Shown piece by piece: positions 1 through 7,945 of a stretch of DNA of 27,583 nucleotides (the stretch's first letter is position 1; each line of letters begins with the position of its first letter). A program made the translations under genes and the position numbers. Source of the DNA: JAOAJF01 sp046295675. GTDB taxonomy: Archaea; Micrarchaeota; Micrarchaeia; Anstonellales; Anstonellaceae. The stretch covers positions 1-27,583 of the forward strand of contig JBKBMW010000004.1 of the NCBI GenBank assembly GCA_046295675.1, read 5' to 3'. The notes beneath the pieces were generated by a model. That model was not told the origin of the DNA and did no database searches. It saw only the letters and a program-made list of their open reading frames with translations.

Positions 1-276
1 TATAATTGTTTTGTTTAGAATTTTTGAGGAGGAAAAATTAATAGCAAAATTGGGTATGCTTAAAAACAAAATTTTTTTTGCTCCATCTCCTTCATAATAA
101 ACTTTTGTTGCAAATTGTGAAAGTTGAAAAACAAAATCCCTGGCTAAGTGATAGTTTGTTTGTGCTTTAAGTTGCCCATAAATATTCAAAAAGATTACCA
201 CTACGGTTGCCAACACTATCAAAAGCATTGCAATTACAATAATATATTCTGCACTTGCTTGGGCTTTTTTATCCAT
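1..276 (-). CDS. Pilin-like protein with class III signal peptide (3' end outside window)
   Basis: This reading frame is open from an ATG at 276 to the window edge, giving 92 codons of the N-terminal part. Residues 1-11 read MDKKAQASAEY, which matches the class III archaeal prepilin signature QXSXEY after two lysines. It is followed by a hydrophobic stretch of about 20 residues (IIVIAMLLIVLATVVVIF). In this family an EppA-type peptidase cuts just before the Gln, here between Ala5 and Gln6, and the hydrophobic helix then packs into the pilus core. The rest resembles a generic pilin head. A T/A-rich TATA-like stretch lies about 30 bases upstream, so the transcript may have little or no leader. 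I infer a surface filament or pseudopilin subunit. The specific filament cannot be told from one truncated gene. Confidence 0.8.
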   Translation of the reverse strand, partial: MDKKAQASAEYIIVIAMLLIVLATVVVIFLNIYGQLKAQTNYHLARDFVFQLSQFATKVYYEGDGAKKILFLSIPNFAINFSSSKILNKTII

Positions 277-329
277 AATAAAAAAAAAGAATTTAAGATT
301 TAAAATCCATCTGTTTATTGATTTCAGTT

Positions 330-731
330 TTAAAATTCTTTTAATTTTAATTGTTTATATTTTTCCCAGAGTGCATTTACGGTTTGTTTTCTGATTGGCC
401 TATGGGGGTTATTGTGATCAATCAATGCTCCAGAAAAAGTTTTTGGAATGTGAAGAAGTTCATGAATTAAAACTTTTTCTTTTTCACTTTCATCAAGCCT
501 ATCAAAATGTTCCGCTAATATCTCAATAACATAAAATGTACCTATATCTAAAGCCTTTTGCCAGATTTTTGGAAAAGCCCAAATTCTTGCATATGCTCTT
601 GCTTTTGAATTAAATGAACGCATACAAATTATTCTGTATTGATTTAGATGTTTTTGCTCTTCAATAGAATTTAGAGTACTGATTATATCTTCTATTTTTT
701 GTTGAATATCTGGGGCTTTTTGAACTTCCAT
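330..731 (-). CDS. Small putative zinc metallopeptidase (HELLH, phage-metallopeptidase-like)
   Basis: This 133-residue protein carries HELLHIP at residues 90-96. That is an HExxH zinc motif followed by the Ile-Pro typical of a small family of putative metallopeptidases common in archaea and phages (resembling the PhageMetallopep domain). The upstream stretch at about residues 38-60 (MRSFNSKARAYARIWAFPKIW) also resembles that family. There is no signal peptide or membrane segment, so it is probably cytosolic. His90, Glu91 and His94 are the expected zinc and catalytic residues; a third ligand is probably among the following histidines (about 106-110). It lies 31 bases downstream of the FkbM methyltransferase on the same strand and may be co-transcribed. 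The substrate is unknown. Confidence 0.7.
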   Translation of the reverse strand: MEVQKAPDIQQKIEDIISTLNSIEEQKHLNQYRIICMRSFNSKARAYARIWAFPKIWQKALDIGTFYVIEILAEHFDRLDESEKEKVLIHELLHIPKTFSGALIDHNNPHRPIRKQTVNALWEKYKQLKLKEF

Positions 732-762
732 AAAAAAATAAGAAAAATTAATTTAAAATATT

Positions 763-1644
763 TTAAGTTGGTAATTCAAATTTATAAACTGCTACTTCCT
801 TTGAAACTTTTGATTCTAGAGTCACTTTAAATCCAAGCTTTCTAAATTTTTCTAAAATTGCTTTTTCTATTTCTTTTGAATGTGTTTCTATAAACCAAAC
901 TGGTATTTTTTTAATAAGTTCATCTTCCAGATTTATTAAAAATTCTTCACAGCCCTCACAATCTATTTTTGCAATATCATAACTGTTTTCTTTTAGAATT
1001 TTTCTAAATGAGATGCAATTAAATGTGTATTCACTTACCTCTGGCTTGAAAAATGTTAAAACAGACAAATCTGATCCAAAACCTGGGCTTCCAAGTTTTT
1101 CCACACTTTTTATTGTTAATTTTTCTTCTTTATCTCCAACAGCAAAAGGATTTATTTTATATTTTTTAGATGGATAAGATTGTAAATTCATTTTCATAAC
1201 TTTGATATTTAACTCTACTGGTTCATAAATATCTACAAATTTTGCTCCATTATCTAAAAAATACATTGCACTATCCCCAACGTGTCCTCCAACATCTAAA
1301 ACTTTTTTGTTTTTATAATCCGCTGCTTTATATTCATAATTATCTTTTTTTGATAGATGAGACACTAATGAAGAGGCTTGAATTATTGTTGCATAATATC
1401 TTTTGTTGTTTATTAACCAAGAATAAATTCTATCTCTTTCATCTACTAATTTTTCTTTATAAGGTAGAGCAAACAAATTTAAAAAAGTTATTGTAAAATA
1501 GTTTTCTTCTCCATCTTTAAATTTTATTCTTCTTGGAATTAGAAATAATTTTGAGATAAAAACATTTGGAATGCTTTCAAGTTTTACATATCTAAAAGTA
1601 AGCTCTAAAAATTTTGGAAGTAGTTTTAATTTTTTAATTAGCAT
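763..1644 (-). CDS. FkbM-family SAM-dependent methyltransferase
   Basis: This is a 293-residue protein. VLDVGGHVGD at 115-124 is the glycine-rich SAM-binding loop (motif I). The acidic end of strand 2 (about YEPVE, 140-144) and DCEG at 228-231 match the FkbM methyltransferase pattern, where D-x-E-G closes the fold. The N-terminal ~100 residues are a basic, hydrophobic extension without a clear membrane helix. FkbM enzymes O-methylate sugars, polyketides or lipids, and archaeal copies often sit among surface-glycan genes. No glycosyltransferase is next to it here, so the substrate is unknown. A TTTTAAAAA stretch around 1692-1700 could be its TATA box, in a region shared with the divergent psmB promoter. 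Confidence 0.82.
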   Translation of the reverse strand: MLIKKLKLLPKFLELTFRYVKLESIPNVFISKLFLIPRRIKFKDGEENYFTITFLNLFALPYKEKLVDERDRIYSWLINNKRYYATIIQASSLVSHLSKKDNYEYKAADYKNKKVLDVGGHVGDSAMYFLDNGAKFVDIYEPVELNIKVMKMNLQSYPSKKYKINPFAVGDKEEKLTIKSVEKLGSPGFGSDLSVLTFFKPEVSEYTFNCISFRKILKENSYDIAKIDCEGCEEFLINLEDELIKKIPVWFIETHSKEIEKAILEKFRKLGFKVTLESKVSKEVAVYKFELPT

Positions 1645-1752
1645 TTTGAACCAGCCTCAAAAAGATTGTATTTTGTATTTAATAGTTAAGGTTTTTAAAA
1701 CAAACTTTCTTCTTTATGCTAAAAACAATTGAATGTTGAATTTGGCGAAACA

Positions 1753-1760
1753 TTTATATA
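1753..1760 (+). promoter_or_regulatory. TATA box for psmB-fttA
   Basis: TTTATATA lies about 100 bases before the psmB start. Archaeal initiation about 25 bases downstream would begin near 1783 and give a leader of roughly 70 bases. That is long for an archaeon with many short leaders, and it covers the stem-loop described next. Confidence 0.5.
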
Positions 1761-1779
1761 TTCTTTTATTATCAATCTA

Positions 1780-1829
1780 TTTAGTGGGATAGGCATTTCC
1801 TACAAATTATAAAAAGGTGGGTCACTAAA
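1780..1829 (+). promoter_or_regulatory. Potential structured 5' leader upstream of psmB
   Basis: TTTAGTG (1780-1786) and CACTAAA (1823-1829) are perfect 7-base complements enclosing a 36-base loop. Inside, CCTAC (1799-1803) can pair either with upstream GTGGG (1784-1788) or with downstream GTGGG (1817-1821). These are mutually exclusive helices. The element falls in the predicted untranslated leader. It does not match any riboswitch class I could recall. It could be a regulatory RNA switch, a protein-binding operator, or chance pairing in a G-containing patch of A+T-rich DNA. Confidence 0.4.
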
Positions 1830-1855
1830 AATTTAGCTTTTTTTAAGGTGAGAAA

Positions 1856-2488
1856 ATGAAAATGGAAAATCCAAAAACAACTGTTCAAACAGGTACTACT
1901 ACTGTTGGCATTGTTTGTTCAGATGGAATAGTATTAGCTTCTGATAAAAGGGCAACAATGGGTTTTTTTATTGCTTCCAAAGATGTTACAAAAATATTTC
2001 CAATTACAAACAATTTAGCTATGACTGTTGCAGGTTCTGTGGGAGATGCCCAGTCTTTAGTTAGACTTTTAGTAGCAGAAGCAAGGCTTTATGAATTAAG
2101 ATATTCTAAATCAATGTCTGCAACAAATGCAGCCACTTTATTGGCAAACATTTTGTTCCAATATAAATTTTTTCCTTACTATGTCCAACTTATTTTAGCA
2201 GGAAAAGATAATAGTGCTTATAAAATTTATTCAGTAGATGCAATTGGTGGATTGACAGAAGAGCAGTTTACATCTTCTGGTTCTGGTTCTCCTACTGCTT
2301 ATGGTGTTCTGGAAGCATCTTATAAAGAAGGTGCAACTATTAAAGATATGATTCCAGTTGCAATAAAAGCAATAAATATTGCAATGAAAAGAGATGCTGC
2401 ATCTGGAGAGGCAGTAGATGTAGCTATCATAAATAAAAATGGTTTTAAGCGACTAGAAAAAAATGAAGTTTTAAAATTATCTCAATAA
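1856..2488 (+). CDS. psmB: 20S proteasome beta subunit
   Basis: This 210-residue protein is an N-terminal nucleophile hydrolase. A 13-residue propeptide ends in Gly13, and self-cleavage exposes Thr14 (TTTVGIV). Asp30 and Lys46 fall exactly where mature Asp17 and Lys33 are expected, so the catalytic site is intact. GSVGDAQ and the later GSGSP segment are also family-typical. It forms the two inner beta rings of the 20S core particle, which degrades unfolded proteins. The alpha subunit is not in the window. AAGGTGAG at 1845-1852 serves ATG 1856; a second ATG at 1862 is also possible and would shorten the propeptide by two residues. The gene lies just before fttA, an arrangement found in other archaea. 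Confidence 0.97.
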   Translation: MKMENPKTTVQTGTTTVGIVCSDGIVLASDKRATMGFFIASKDVTKIFPITNNLAMTVAGSVGDAQSLVRLLVAEARLYELRYSKSMSATNAATLLANILFQYKFFPYYVQLILAGKDNSAYKIYSVDAIGGLTEEQFTSSGSGSPTAYGVLEASYKEGATIKDMIPVAIKAINIAMKRDAASGEAVDVAIINKNGFKRLEKNEVLKLSQ

Positions 2489-2542
2489 AAAATAAAAAAT
2501 TCAGACTTTTTAATCGACTTTCTTAAATAAAAGGTTTTTTTA

Positions 2543-4438
2543 ATGGAGTTAAAGGAAATAGAAAAAAAACTTACCGAACTTATACCTAAGGACTGCGAAG
2601 TTACAAAAATAGAGCCGGAGGGCTTAGATATTGTCATTTATCTTAAAAAAATTGCAGCTTTTTATGAAAACCAATTGTTGGTCAAAAAAATTGCAAGTGC
2701 AATTAGAAAAAGAATTATAGTACGTTCAGATCCTTCTGTTCTAATGAAAGAAGAAGAAGCAATAGAAGAAATAAAAAGAATAGTTCCACCAGAAGCCCAG
2801 TTAGAAGATATCAAATTCTCCCAAGAGTTCTCCCAAGTAATTATCGAAGCTCTTAAACCAGGTGTAGTCATTGGCAAAGGTGGAGAAAATATCAAAAAAA
2901 TAATCAAACAAACTGGATGGTCTCCGAAAATAGAACGAAAACCAACCATGCCTTCTAGTACTTTAAAAGGAGTTCGTTCTTCTTTATTAAAAGATGCTAT
3001 AACAAGAAAAAAATTTCTACTTAATTTAGGAAAAAAAATTTGCATCCCACTTCAAAAAACCAATTTAATTAAGATTACTGCATTGGGTGGATATAAGGAG
3101 GTTGGAAGAAGCTCAACATTAATAGAAACAAATAATTCAAAAATTTTAATTGATTGTGGAATAAATCCAGAAACATTTGATCCGCAGAAAGCTTATCCCC
3201 ATCTTTCAGCAATGCAGTTGGAACTAGATAAATTGGACGCTGTAATCTTAACTCATTCTCATCTTGATCATAGTGGTTTTTTGCCTTATCTTTATGCCTA
3301 TGGATATGACGGACCTATCTATTGTACCCCACCAACAAGGGATTTAACTGTCTTGCTACAAAACGATTTATTGAATATAATGCAAAAAGCAAATGGCACT
3401 AAGGCTCCTTATGGGGTTAGAGATATACAAAAAGAACTTTCTCACATGATTGTTCTTAACTATGGTGAGGTCGTAGATATAACAAACGAAATAAAACTAA
3501 CCTTTTATAATGCAGGACACATTTTAGGCTCAGCTCAAGTTCATCTTCATATAGGTGAAGGGTTGCATAATCTTGTATTTTCTGGGGATATCAAATATGG
3601 TTATACCAAACTTCTTGATCCTGCTGAAACCTCTTTTCCACGAGTGGAAACCTTGTTTGTAGAATCTACTTATGGTGGAAGAAAAGATGTAATGTCCTCA
3701 AGATTTGAAGCTGATAAAAAATTAATAGAATTAATTCAAAAAGTAATACAACGAAAAGGAAAAGTGCTTATTCCTGTTTTTTCAGTAGGAAGAAGTCAAG
3801 AACTTATGTTAGTGTTAGAAGAATTTTGTTCAAAAAATCCAGACAAAGCCTTTGATGTTTTGATTGACGGAATGATATTAGAAGCCTCTGCGATACACAC
3901 TGCTTATCCAGAATATCTTAAACACAACATACAAAAAAGAATTTTGTCCAACAATTCGCCTTTTGAATCAAAAATATTTTCTATAGCTAAAGGTGATAGA
4001 AAAGAAATTGTTGAAGAATTCGAGCCATGTGTAATTCTTTCTCCTTCCGGCATGATGACTGGAGGGCCAGTATTGGATTATCTAAAGTATATGGCACAAG
4101 ATGAGAAAAATGCCTTATTTTTTGTCGGTTATCAATCTGCAATTTCTTTAGGAAGAAAAATTCAAAATGGATTAAAAGAAGTGCCAATGATCGGTGATGA
4201 TGGAAAAACAGATGTTCTAAAAATAAATATGGAGGTTACTACTATCGAAGGTTATTCTGGGCATTCTGACAGACATCAACTTATGAAATATGTAAAAAAT
4301 ATAAGACCTCATCCAAGAAAAATATTTACTATGCATGGGGAAGAAGGTAAATGTGATGATTTAGCAAAGTCTGTTAGCCATATGATCAGAGCAGAATCTA
4401 GAGCCCCTATGAATTTGGATTCACTTAGGTTAATGTAA
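2543..4438 (+). CDS. fttA: Transcription termination factor FttA / aCPSF1 (KH + metallo-beta-lactamase/beta-CASP ribonuclease)
   Basis: This is a 631-residue protein with the full archaeal CPSF73-like layout. N-terminal KH-type RNA-binding domains occupy about 1-170, with GKGG near 112-115. A metallo-beta-lactamase core follows, with T-H-S-H-L-D-H at 237-243 giving zinc ligands His238, His240, Asp242 and His243. A beta-CASP domain follows, with GYSGHSD near 570 and HGEE near 599. The enzyme cleaves nascent RNA at U-rich sites and ends transcription, an archaeal counterpart of CPSF73. All expected zinc ligands appear present. It is 54 bases after psmB, probably in one transcript. The spacer is U-rich and includes a run of seven T just before the start codon. 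Only a weak AAAGG at about eight bases serves as a ribosome site. Confidence 0.97.
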   Translation: MELKEIEKKLTELIPKDCEVTKIEPEGLDIVIYLKKIAAFYENQLLVKKIASAIRKRIIVRSDPSVLMKEEEAIEEIKRIVPPEAQLEDIKFSQEFSQVIIEALKPGVVIGKGGENIKKIIKQTGWSPKIERKPTMPSSTLKGVRSSLLKDAITRKKFLLNLGKKICIPLQKTNLIKITALGGYKEVGRSSTLIETNNSKILIDCGINPETFDPQKAYPHLSAMQLELDKLDAVILTHSHLDHSGFLPYLYAYGYDGPIYCTPPTRDLTVLLQNDLLNIMQKANGTKAPYGVRDIQKELSHMIVLNYGEVVDITNEIKLTFYNAGHILGSAQVHLHIGEGLHNLVFSGDIKYGYTKLLDPAETSFPRVETLFVESTYGGRKDVMSSRFEADKKLIELIQKVIQRKGKVLIPVFSVGRSQELMLVLEEFCSKNPDKAFDVLIDGMILEASAIHTAYPEYLKHNIQKRILSNNSPFESKIFSIAKGDRKEIVEEFEPCVILSPSGMMTGGPVLDYLKYMAQDEKNALFFVGYQSAISLGRKIQNGLKEVPMIGDDGKTDVLKINMEVTTIEGYSGHSDRHQLMKYVKNIRPHPRKIFTMHGEEGKCDDLAKSVSHMIRAESRAPMNLDSLRLM

Positions 4439-4471
4439 TGATTTTTATTTATTCCTAATCAAATCATCTTT

Positions 4472-6628
4472 ATGAGAAAAATACTTGTTAGTGCAGCTTT
4501 GCCTTATTCAAATAATCTTCCACATCTCGGAACTCTGATTGGATGTGTACTCTCAGCTGATGTTTTTGCAAGATATCAGCGTTTAGTAGGACGCCAATGT
4601 ATTTATATATGCGGAACTGATGAATATGGAACAGCAACAGAAATAAAAGCAATGGAGGAAAACCTTACTCCAAAAGAGCTTTGCGATAAATACTATAAAA
4701 TTCATAAAGAAATTTATGAATGGTTCGATATTTCTTTTGATATTTTTGGCAGAACTTCAACTCAAAAGCACACAGAACTAGTACAAGAAATCTTTTTAGA
4801 TTTATATCAAAATGGCTATATATTTGAAAAAGAAATAGAACAGCCATTTGACAAAAAGCTTGGAATTTTTTTAGCAGACCGATTTATTACAGGTATCTGT
4901 CCTTATTGTCAATCAAAAGAGGCAAGAGCAGACCAATGTGATAACTGCGGTAAATTATTGGACTTTTCAATTTTAATAAACCCAATAAGTAAACTGAGTG
5001 GAACTTCTCCTATCCTAAAAAAATCCAAACATCTTTTTTTGGATTTAAAAAAACTTCAGCCAAATGTCGAGAGTTTTATACAAGATAGAGAAAAAAAGAG
5101 GCTTTGGTCAAAAAATACAGTAGCAATTGCAAAAGGTTGGTTAAAAAATGGATTGGAGCCAAGGGCTATAACCAGGGATTTAAAATGGGGGGTAAAAGTT
5201 CCTCTTCCTGGTTGGGAAGAAAAAGTTTTTTATGTTTGGTTTGATGCTCCAATAGGTTATATCTCTATAACTGCAAATTTAACTCCTCAATATATGGATT
5301 GGTGGGGAGGAGATAAAGAAGTTGAGCATTATGAATTCATTGGTAAAGATAATGTGCCATTTCATTCTATTATTTTTCCAGCTACTCTAATGGGAACAAA
5401 AAAGAAATGGACTTTACCTTATTTTATTTCTGCAACCGAGTTTTTACTTTTCCAAGGAGAAAAATTTTCAAAATCAAAAAAAATAGGAATCTTTGGAGAT
5501 GATGCAATAAAAAGTGGTATTGATTCAGATATTTGGAGATACTATTTAATTATAAACAGGCCAGAAAATTCAGATTCAAGTTTTTCATGGGATGACTTTG
5601 AAAAGAGAATAAATAATGAACTTGTTGCAAATTTAGCAAATTTAGTAAATAGAACACTTCTTTTTCTTTATAATCACTTTGATGGAGTTGTCCCAAAAGC
5701 AAATCTTCAAAAGGAGGATATGGACTTTTTAGAGCAAGAAAGAGTTATAGCAGCAGAAGTTGGCAATCTATTGGAAAAAGTAAGTCTAAGAGAAGCCCTA
5801 GAAAAAGCAATGGAATTTTGCTCTATTGCAAATAAATACTTCCAGCAAAAAGCTCCATGGAAAACTCTAAAATCAAATTACAACGATACAGCAGCTACTC
5901 TTTATGTTTTAACAAATATTGTTTTTGATATTGCAATTTTATTTGAACCTTTTTTGCCCAAAACATCAAAAAGAATACTAAACCAACTAAACATTGGGTT
6001 TAAACCAACATGGCTTGATCTTAACAAGATGCCTTTACAACCAGGGCACAAAATACTCAAGCCCTTTCATCTTTTTCAGAAGTTAGAAGAAAAAACACTT
6101 CAAAAATTAAAAAGAGAATTTAGTGGAGAGCAAAGCAATATCTATCAATCAAATAAACTTCATTCTCTTAAGTTACAGGTTGGAAAGATTATTTCAGTTG
6201 AACGCCATCCAAATGCCGATTCATTACTTATTGAAAAAGTCAAACTTGGCACAGAAATCATAACAATTGTTTCTGGTTTGGCAAAATTTTATTTACCAGA
6301 GGAGTTATTAAACAAAAAATGTATTATTGTAAGAAATCTTCAATCAAAAGTTTTGAGGGGAATAAAAAGTGAGGGAATGCTTTTAGCAGCAGAGGGGAAA
6401 AATGAAGTTTTGGAAGTAATTGAACCAGATGCTTTGGAAGGAACATTAATAGAATTCGAAGGAATCTCCTTTCCTTTATCTTATAATCCGCCACAACTAA
6501 GCATTGAAGAGTTCTTTACTTTTTCATTAGAAGTTAAAAATGGAATTTGCTATGCTAATGGAAAAAAAATGCTTGCAAATAAAAAAGAGATAAGAACAAA
6601 AAAAGTTTTAGATGGAAAAATAAAATAA
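4472..6628 (+). CDS. metG: Methionyl-tRNA synthetase with C-terminal tRNA-binding domain
   Basis: This is a 718-residue class I synthetase. The HIGH motif is PHLGT at 17-21 and the KMSKS motif is KFSKS at 331-335. A zinc knuckle in the connective peptide (CPYC near 143 and CDNC near 156) marks the metal-binding MetRS form. The anticodon-binding helical bundle follows. From about 565 to 655 there is an OB-fold EMAPII/Trbp111-like domain (LQVGKI, HPNADSL) that binds tRNA and dimerises the enzyme. About 60 further residues (~660-718) extend past this domain, ending in a lysine-rich tail that I do not recognise. It starts 33 bases after fttA without an obvious ribosome site. The next gene is convergent. 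Confidence 0.96.
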   Translation: MRKILVSAALPYSNNLPHLGTLIGCVLSADVFARYQRLVGRQCIYICGTDEYGTATEIKAMEENLTPKELCDKYYKIHKEIYEWFDISFDIFGRTSTQKHTELVQEIFLDLYQNGYIFEKEIEQPFDKKLGIFLADRFITGICPYCQSKEARADQCDNCGKLLDFSILINPISKLSGTSPILKKSKHLFLDLKKLQPNVESFIQDREKKRLWSKNTVAIAKGWLKNGLEPRAITRDLKWGVKVPLPGWEEKVFYVWFDAPIGYISITANLTPQYMDWWGGDKEVEHYEFIGKDNVPFHSIIFPATLMGTKKKWTLPYFISATEFLLFQGEKFSKSKKIGIFGDDAIKSGIDSDIWRYYLIINRPENSDSSFSWDDFEKRINNELVANLANLVNRTLLFLYNHFDGVVPKANLQKEDMDFLEQERVIAAEVGNLLEKVSLREALEKAMEFCSIANKYFQQKAPWKTLKSNYNDTAATLYVLTNIVFDIAILFEPFLPKTSKRILNQLNIGFKPTWLDLNKMPLQPGHKILKPFHLFQKLEEKTLQKLKREFSGEQSNIYQSNKLHSLKLQVGKIISVERHPNADSLLIEKVKLGTEIITIVSGLAKFYLPEELLNKKCIIVRNLQSKVLRGIKSEGMLLAAEGKNEVLEVIEPDALEGTLIEFEGISFPLSYNPPQLSIEEFFTFSLEVKNGICYANGKKMLANKKEIRTKKVLDGKIK

Positions 6629-6675
6629 AAAAAGAAAAATTATAAATAAAATATCAAAAACCCTATTTATGAAAT

Positions 6676-7740
6676 CTAAAATTTGTGATAATATATAAGT
6701 TGAGTTGGATAAGCAAAAGATATTTTTTCTTTTTTAAATTCTTCCATTATTTTTAAATTTATTTGTTCTTGTTTTGCTGCATAAGTTGCATAACTATTTG
6801 ATCTAACAAAATAAGCAATCTCAAATATTAAAGCAAAATCCCCAAATTTTATAAAATTTACTCTATCTACCTCTAAGTCTTTATCCTCTTCTATTATTTT
6901 CTTTATAATCTTAGGTATTTTTTTTAGTTTTTGTATTGGAGTTTCATAAGTTACTCCTATCTGAAATACTACTCTTCTTTTTTCCATTCTTTTATAATTA
7001 TTTATTTTGCTTTCTGTAAGCATTTTGTTTGATATTATTATTTCCTCACCTTGCAAAGATGTCAACCTTGTTGATTTTATCCCTATCTTTCTCACTATTC
7101 CAGAATCCTGTCCAATAACAATCAAATCTCCAATTCTAAAAGGCTTGTCAAAATAAATCGAAAAAGAAGAAAATATATCTGATAAAATATTTTGCATAGC
7201 AAAAGCAATAGCAATCCCACCTATGGAAGCTCCAGCTAAAAGTGGACCGATCTCTATACCAAAATTTGTTAATATAAACAAAATTGCAATTATCCAGGTG
7301 GTATATTTAACTATCTGATTTCCAAGATGCAAAATTCCTTCACTATCCTGGCCTTCTTCCTTATCTTTTTTAATCAGTTCTTCTGTAAAAAAATCTGTAA
7401 ATATTCCAATCCATCTTATTGCATAAAAAGTGAAAATAATTAAGACTATCTTGTCTAACAATAAAAGCGTTTCTTTTTCAAAAGAAAAAAAATAATGTGC
7501 TACAACATAAAGGGAAACTCCAATATAAAAAAACAAGCCAAGTTTTTCTATAGCATAAACCAAATGATCATCAAATTTATTTTCTGTTTTTTGAGCTATT
7601 CTTTTTAAGTATCCAACCATCACATGTTTTACTAATCTCAAAATAGCTATGATTGAAAAAAATACTATTAAAATCTGAAACATTTGCCAATATTGCCCTA
7701 GATTCAGTTCTATAAAAATTTTCTTTATTTCACTTTCCAT
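6676..7740 (-). CDS. MscS-family mechanosensitive ion channel
   Basis: This 354-residue membrane protein has about five predicted transmembrane helices (near 17-37, 69-88, 92-115, 145-166 and 169-190). The pore-lining helix is Gly/Ala-rich (GPLLAGASIGGIAIAFAMQNIL), and it leads into the MscS beta domain (FRIGDLIVIG, then GIVRKIGIKSTRL). The cytoplasmic alpha/beta domain ends the protein. Such channels open under membrane tension to release osmolytes on hypo-osmotic shock. The protein is longer than E. coli MscS (286 residues) because of extra N-terminal helices, which is common in archaeal members. A strong GAGGATAGG site precedes ATG 7740. A related TM-helix protein lies upstream on the same strand beyond the tRNA-Cys gene. 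Confidence 0.92.
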   Translation of the reverse strand: MESEIKKIFIELNLGQYWQMFQILIVFFSIIAILRLVKHVMVGYLKRIAQKTENKFDDHLVYAIEKLGLFFYIGVSLYVVAHYFFSFEKETLLLLDKIVLIIFTFYAIRWIGIFTDFFTEELIKKDKEEGQDSEGILHLGNQIVKYTTWIIAILFILTNFGIEIGPLLAGASIGGIAIAFAMQNILSDIFSSFSIYFDKPFRIGDLIVIGQDSGIVRKIGIKSTRLTSLQGEEIIISNKMLTESKINNYKRMEKRRVVFQIGVTYETPIQKLKKIPKIIKKIIEEDKDLEVDRVNFIKFGDFALIFEIAYFVRSNSYATYAAKQEQINLKIMEEFKKEKISFAYPTQLIYYHKF

Positions 7741-7852
7741 TATCCTATCCTCTCATTGCTTTATTGTTTTATTACATTTTATCAAACTTAAAAATTTAAA
7801 CCTAATTGGTAATAATAGGTATACTAACCATCAAAAAAAAAAAATAAAAATT

Positions 7853-7923
7853 GCCAGGTTGGCAGAGTGGCGATGCGTCCGCCTGCAGAGCGGAGTAGGG
7901 GGGTTCGATTCCCTCACCTGGCT
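7853..7923 (+). tRNA. tRNA-Cys (GCA)
   Basis: A full cloverleaf can be drawn. The acceptor GCCAGGT pairs with ACCTGGC and the discriminator is T. The D arm is GCA/TGC with a G13-A22 mismatch. The anticodon stem is TCCGC/GCGGA around loop CTGCAGA, with anticodon GCA. The T arm is GGGGG, TTCGATT, CCCTC. CCA is not encoded and there is no intron. The U73 discriminator and three-pair D stem are usual for tRNA-Cys. It sits inside the spacer between two minus-strand membrane-protein genes. Confidence 0.97.
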
Positions 7924-7930
7924 ATCTAAA

Positions 7931-7945
7931 ATTTTTTCTATTTTT
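7931..7945 (+). terminator. T-rich terminator after tRNA-Cys
   Basis: Two T runs (7932-7937 and 7941-7945) begin eight bases after the tRNA. This fits intrinsic archaeal termination at oligo-T. The second run overlaps the stop codon of the convergent CmpX-like gene. Confidence 0.4.

Noticed and set aside
1780..1829. A known riboswitch (fluoride, preQ1 or guanidine type) before psmB
   Set aside because: The conserved core sequences of those classes are not present, so only an unclassified structure is claimed.
2662..3045. 127-codon frame antisense to the fttA KH region
   Set aside because: It lies opposite a conserved domain, and its product has low-complexity hydrophobic content as expected of a shadow frame.
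7811..7830. Palindrome around GTATAC upstream of tRNA-Cys as a regulatory site
   Set aside because: It is short and A/T-rich, and coincides with the expected tRNA promoter position; nothing beyond that is supported.
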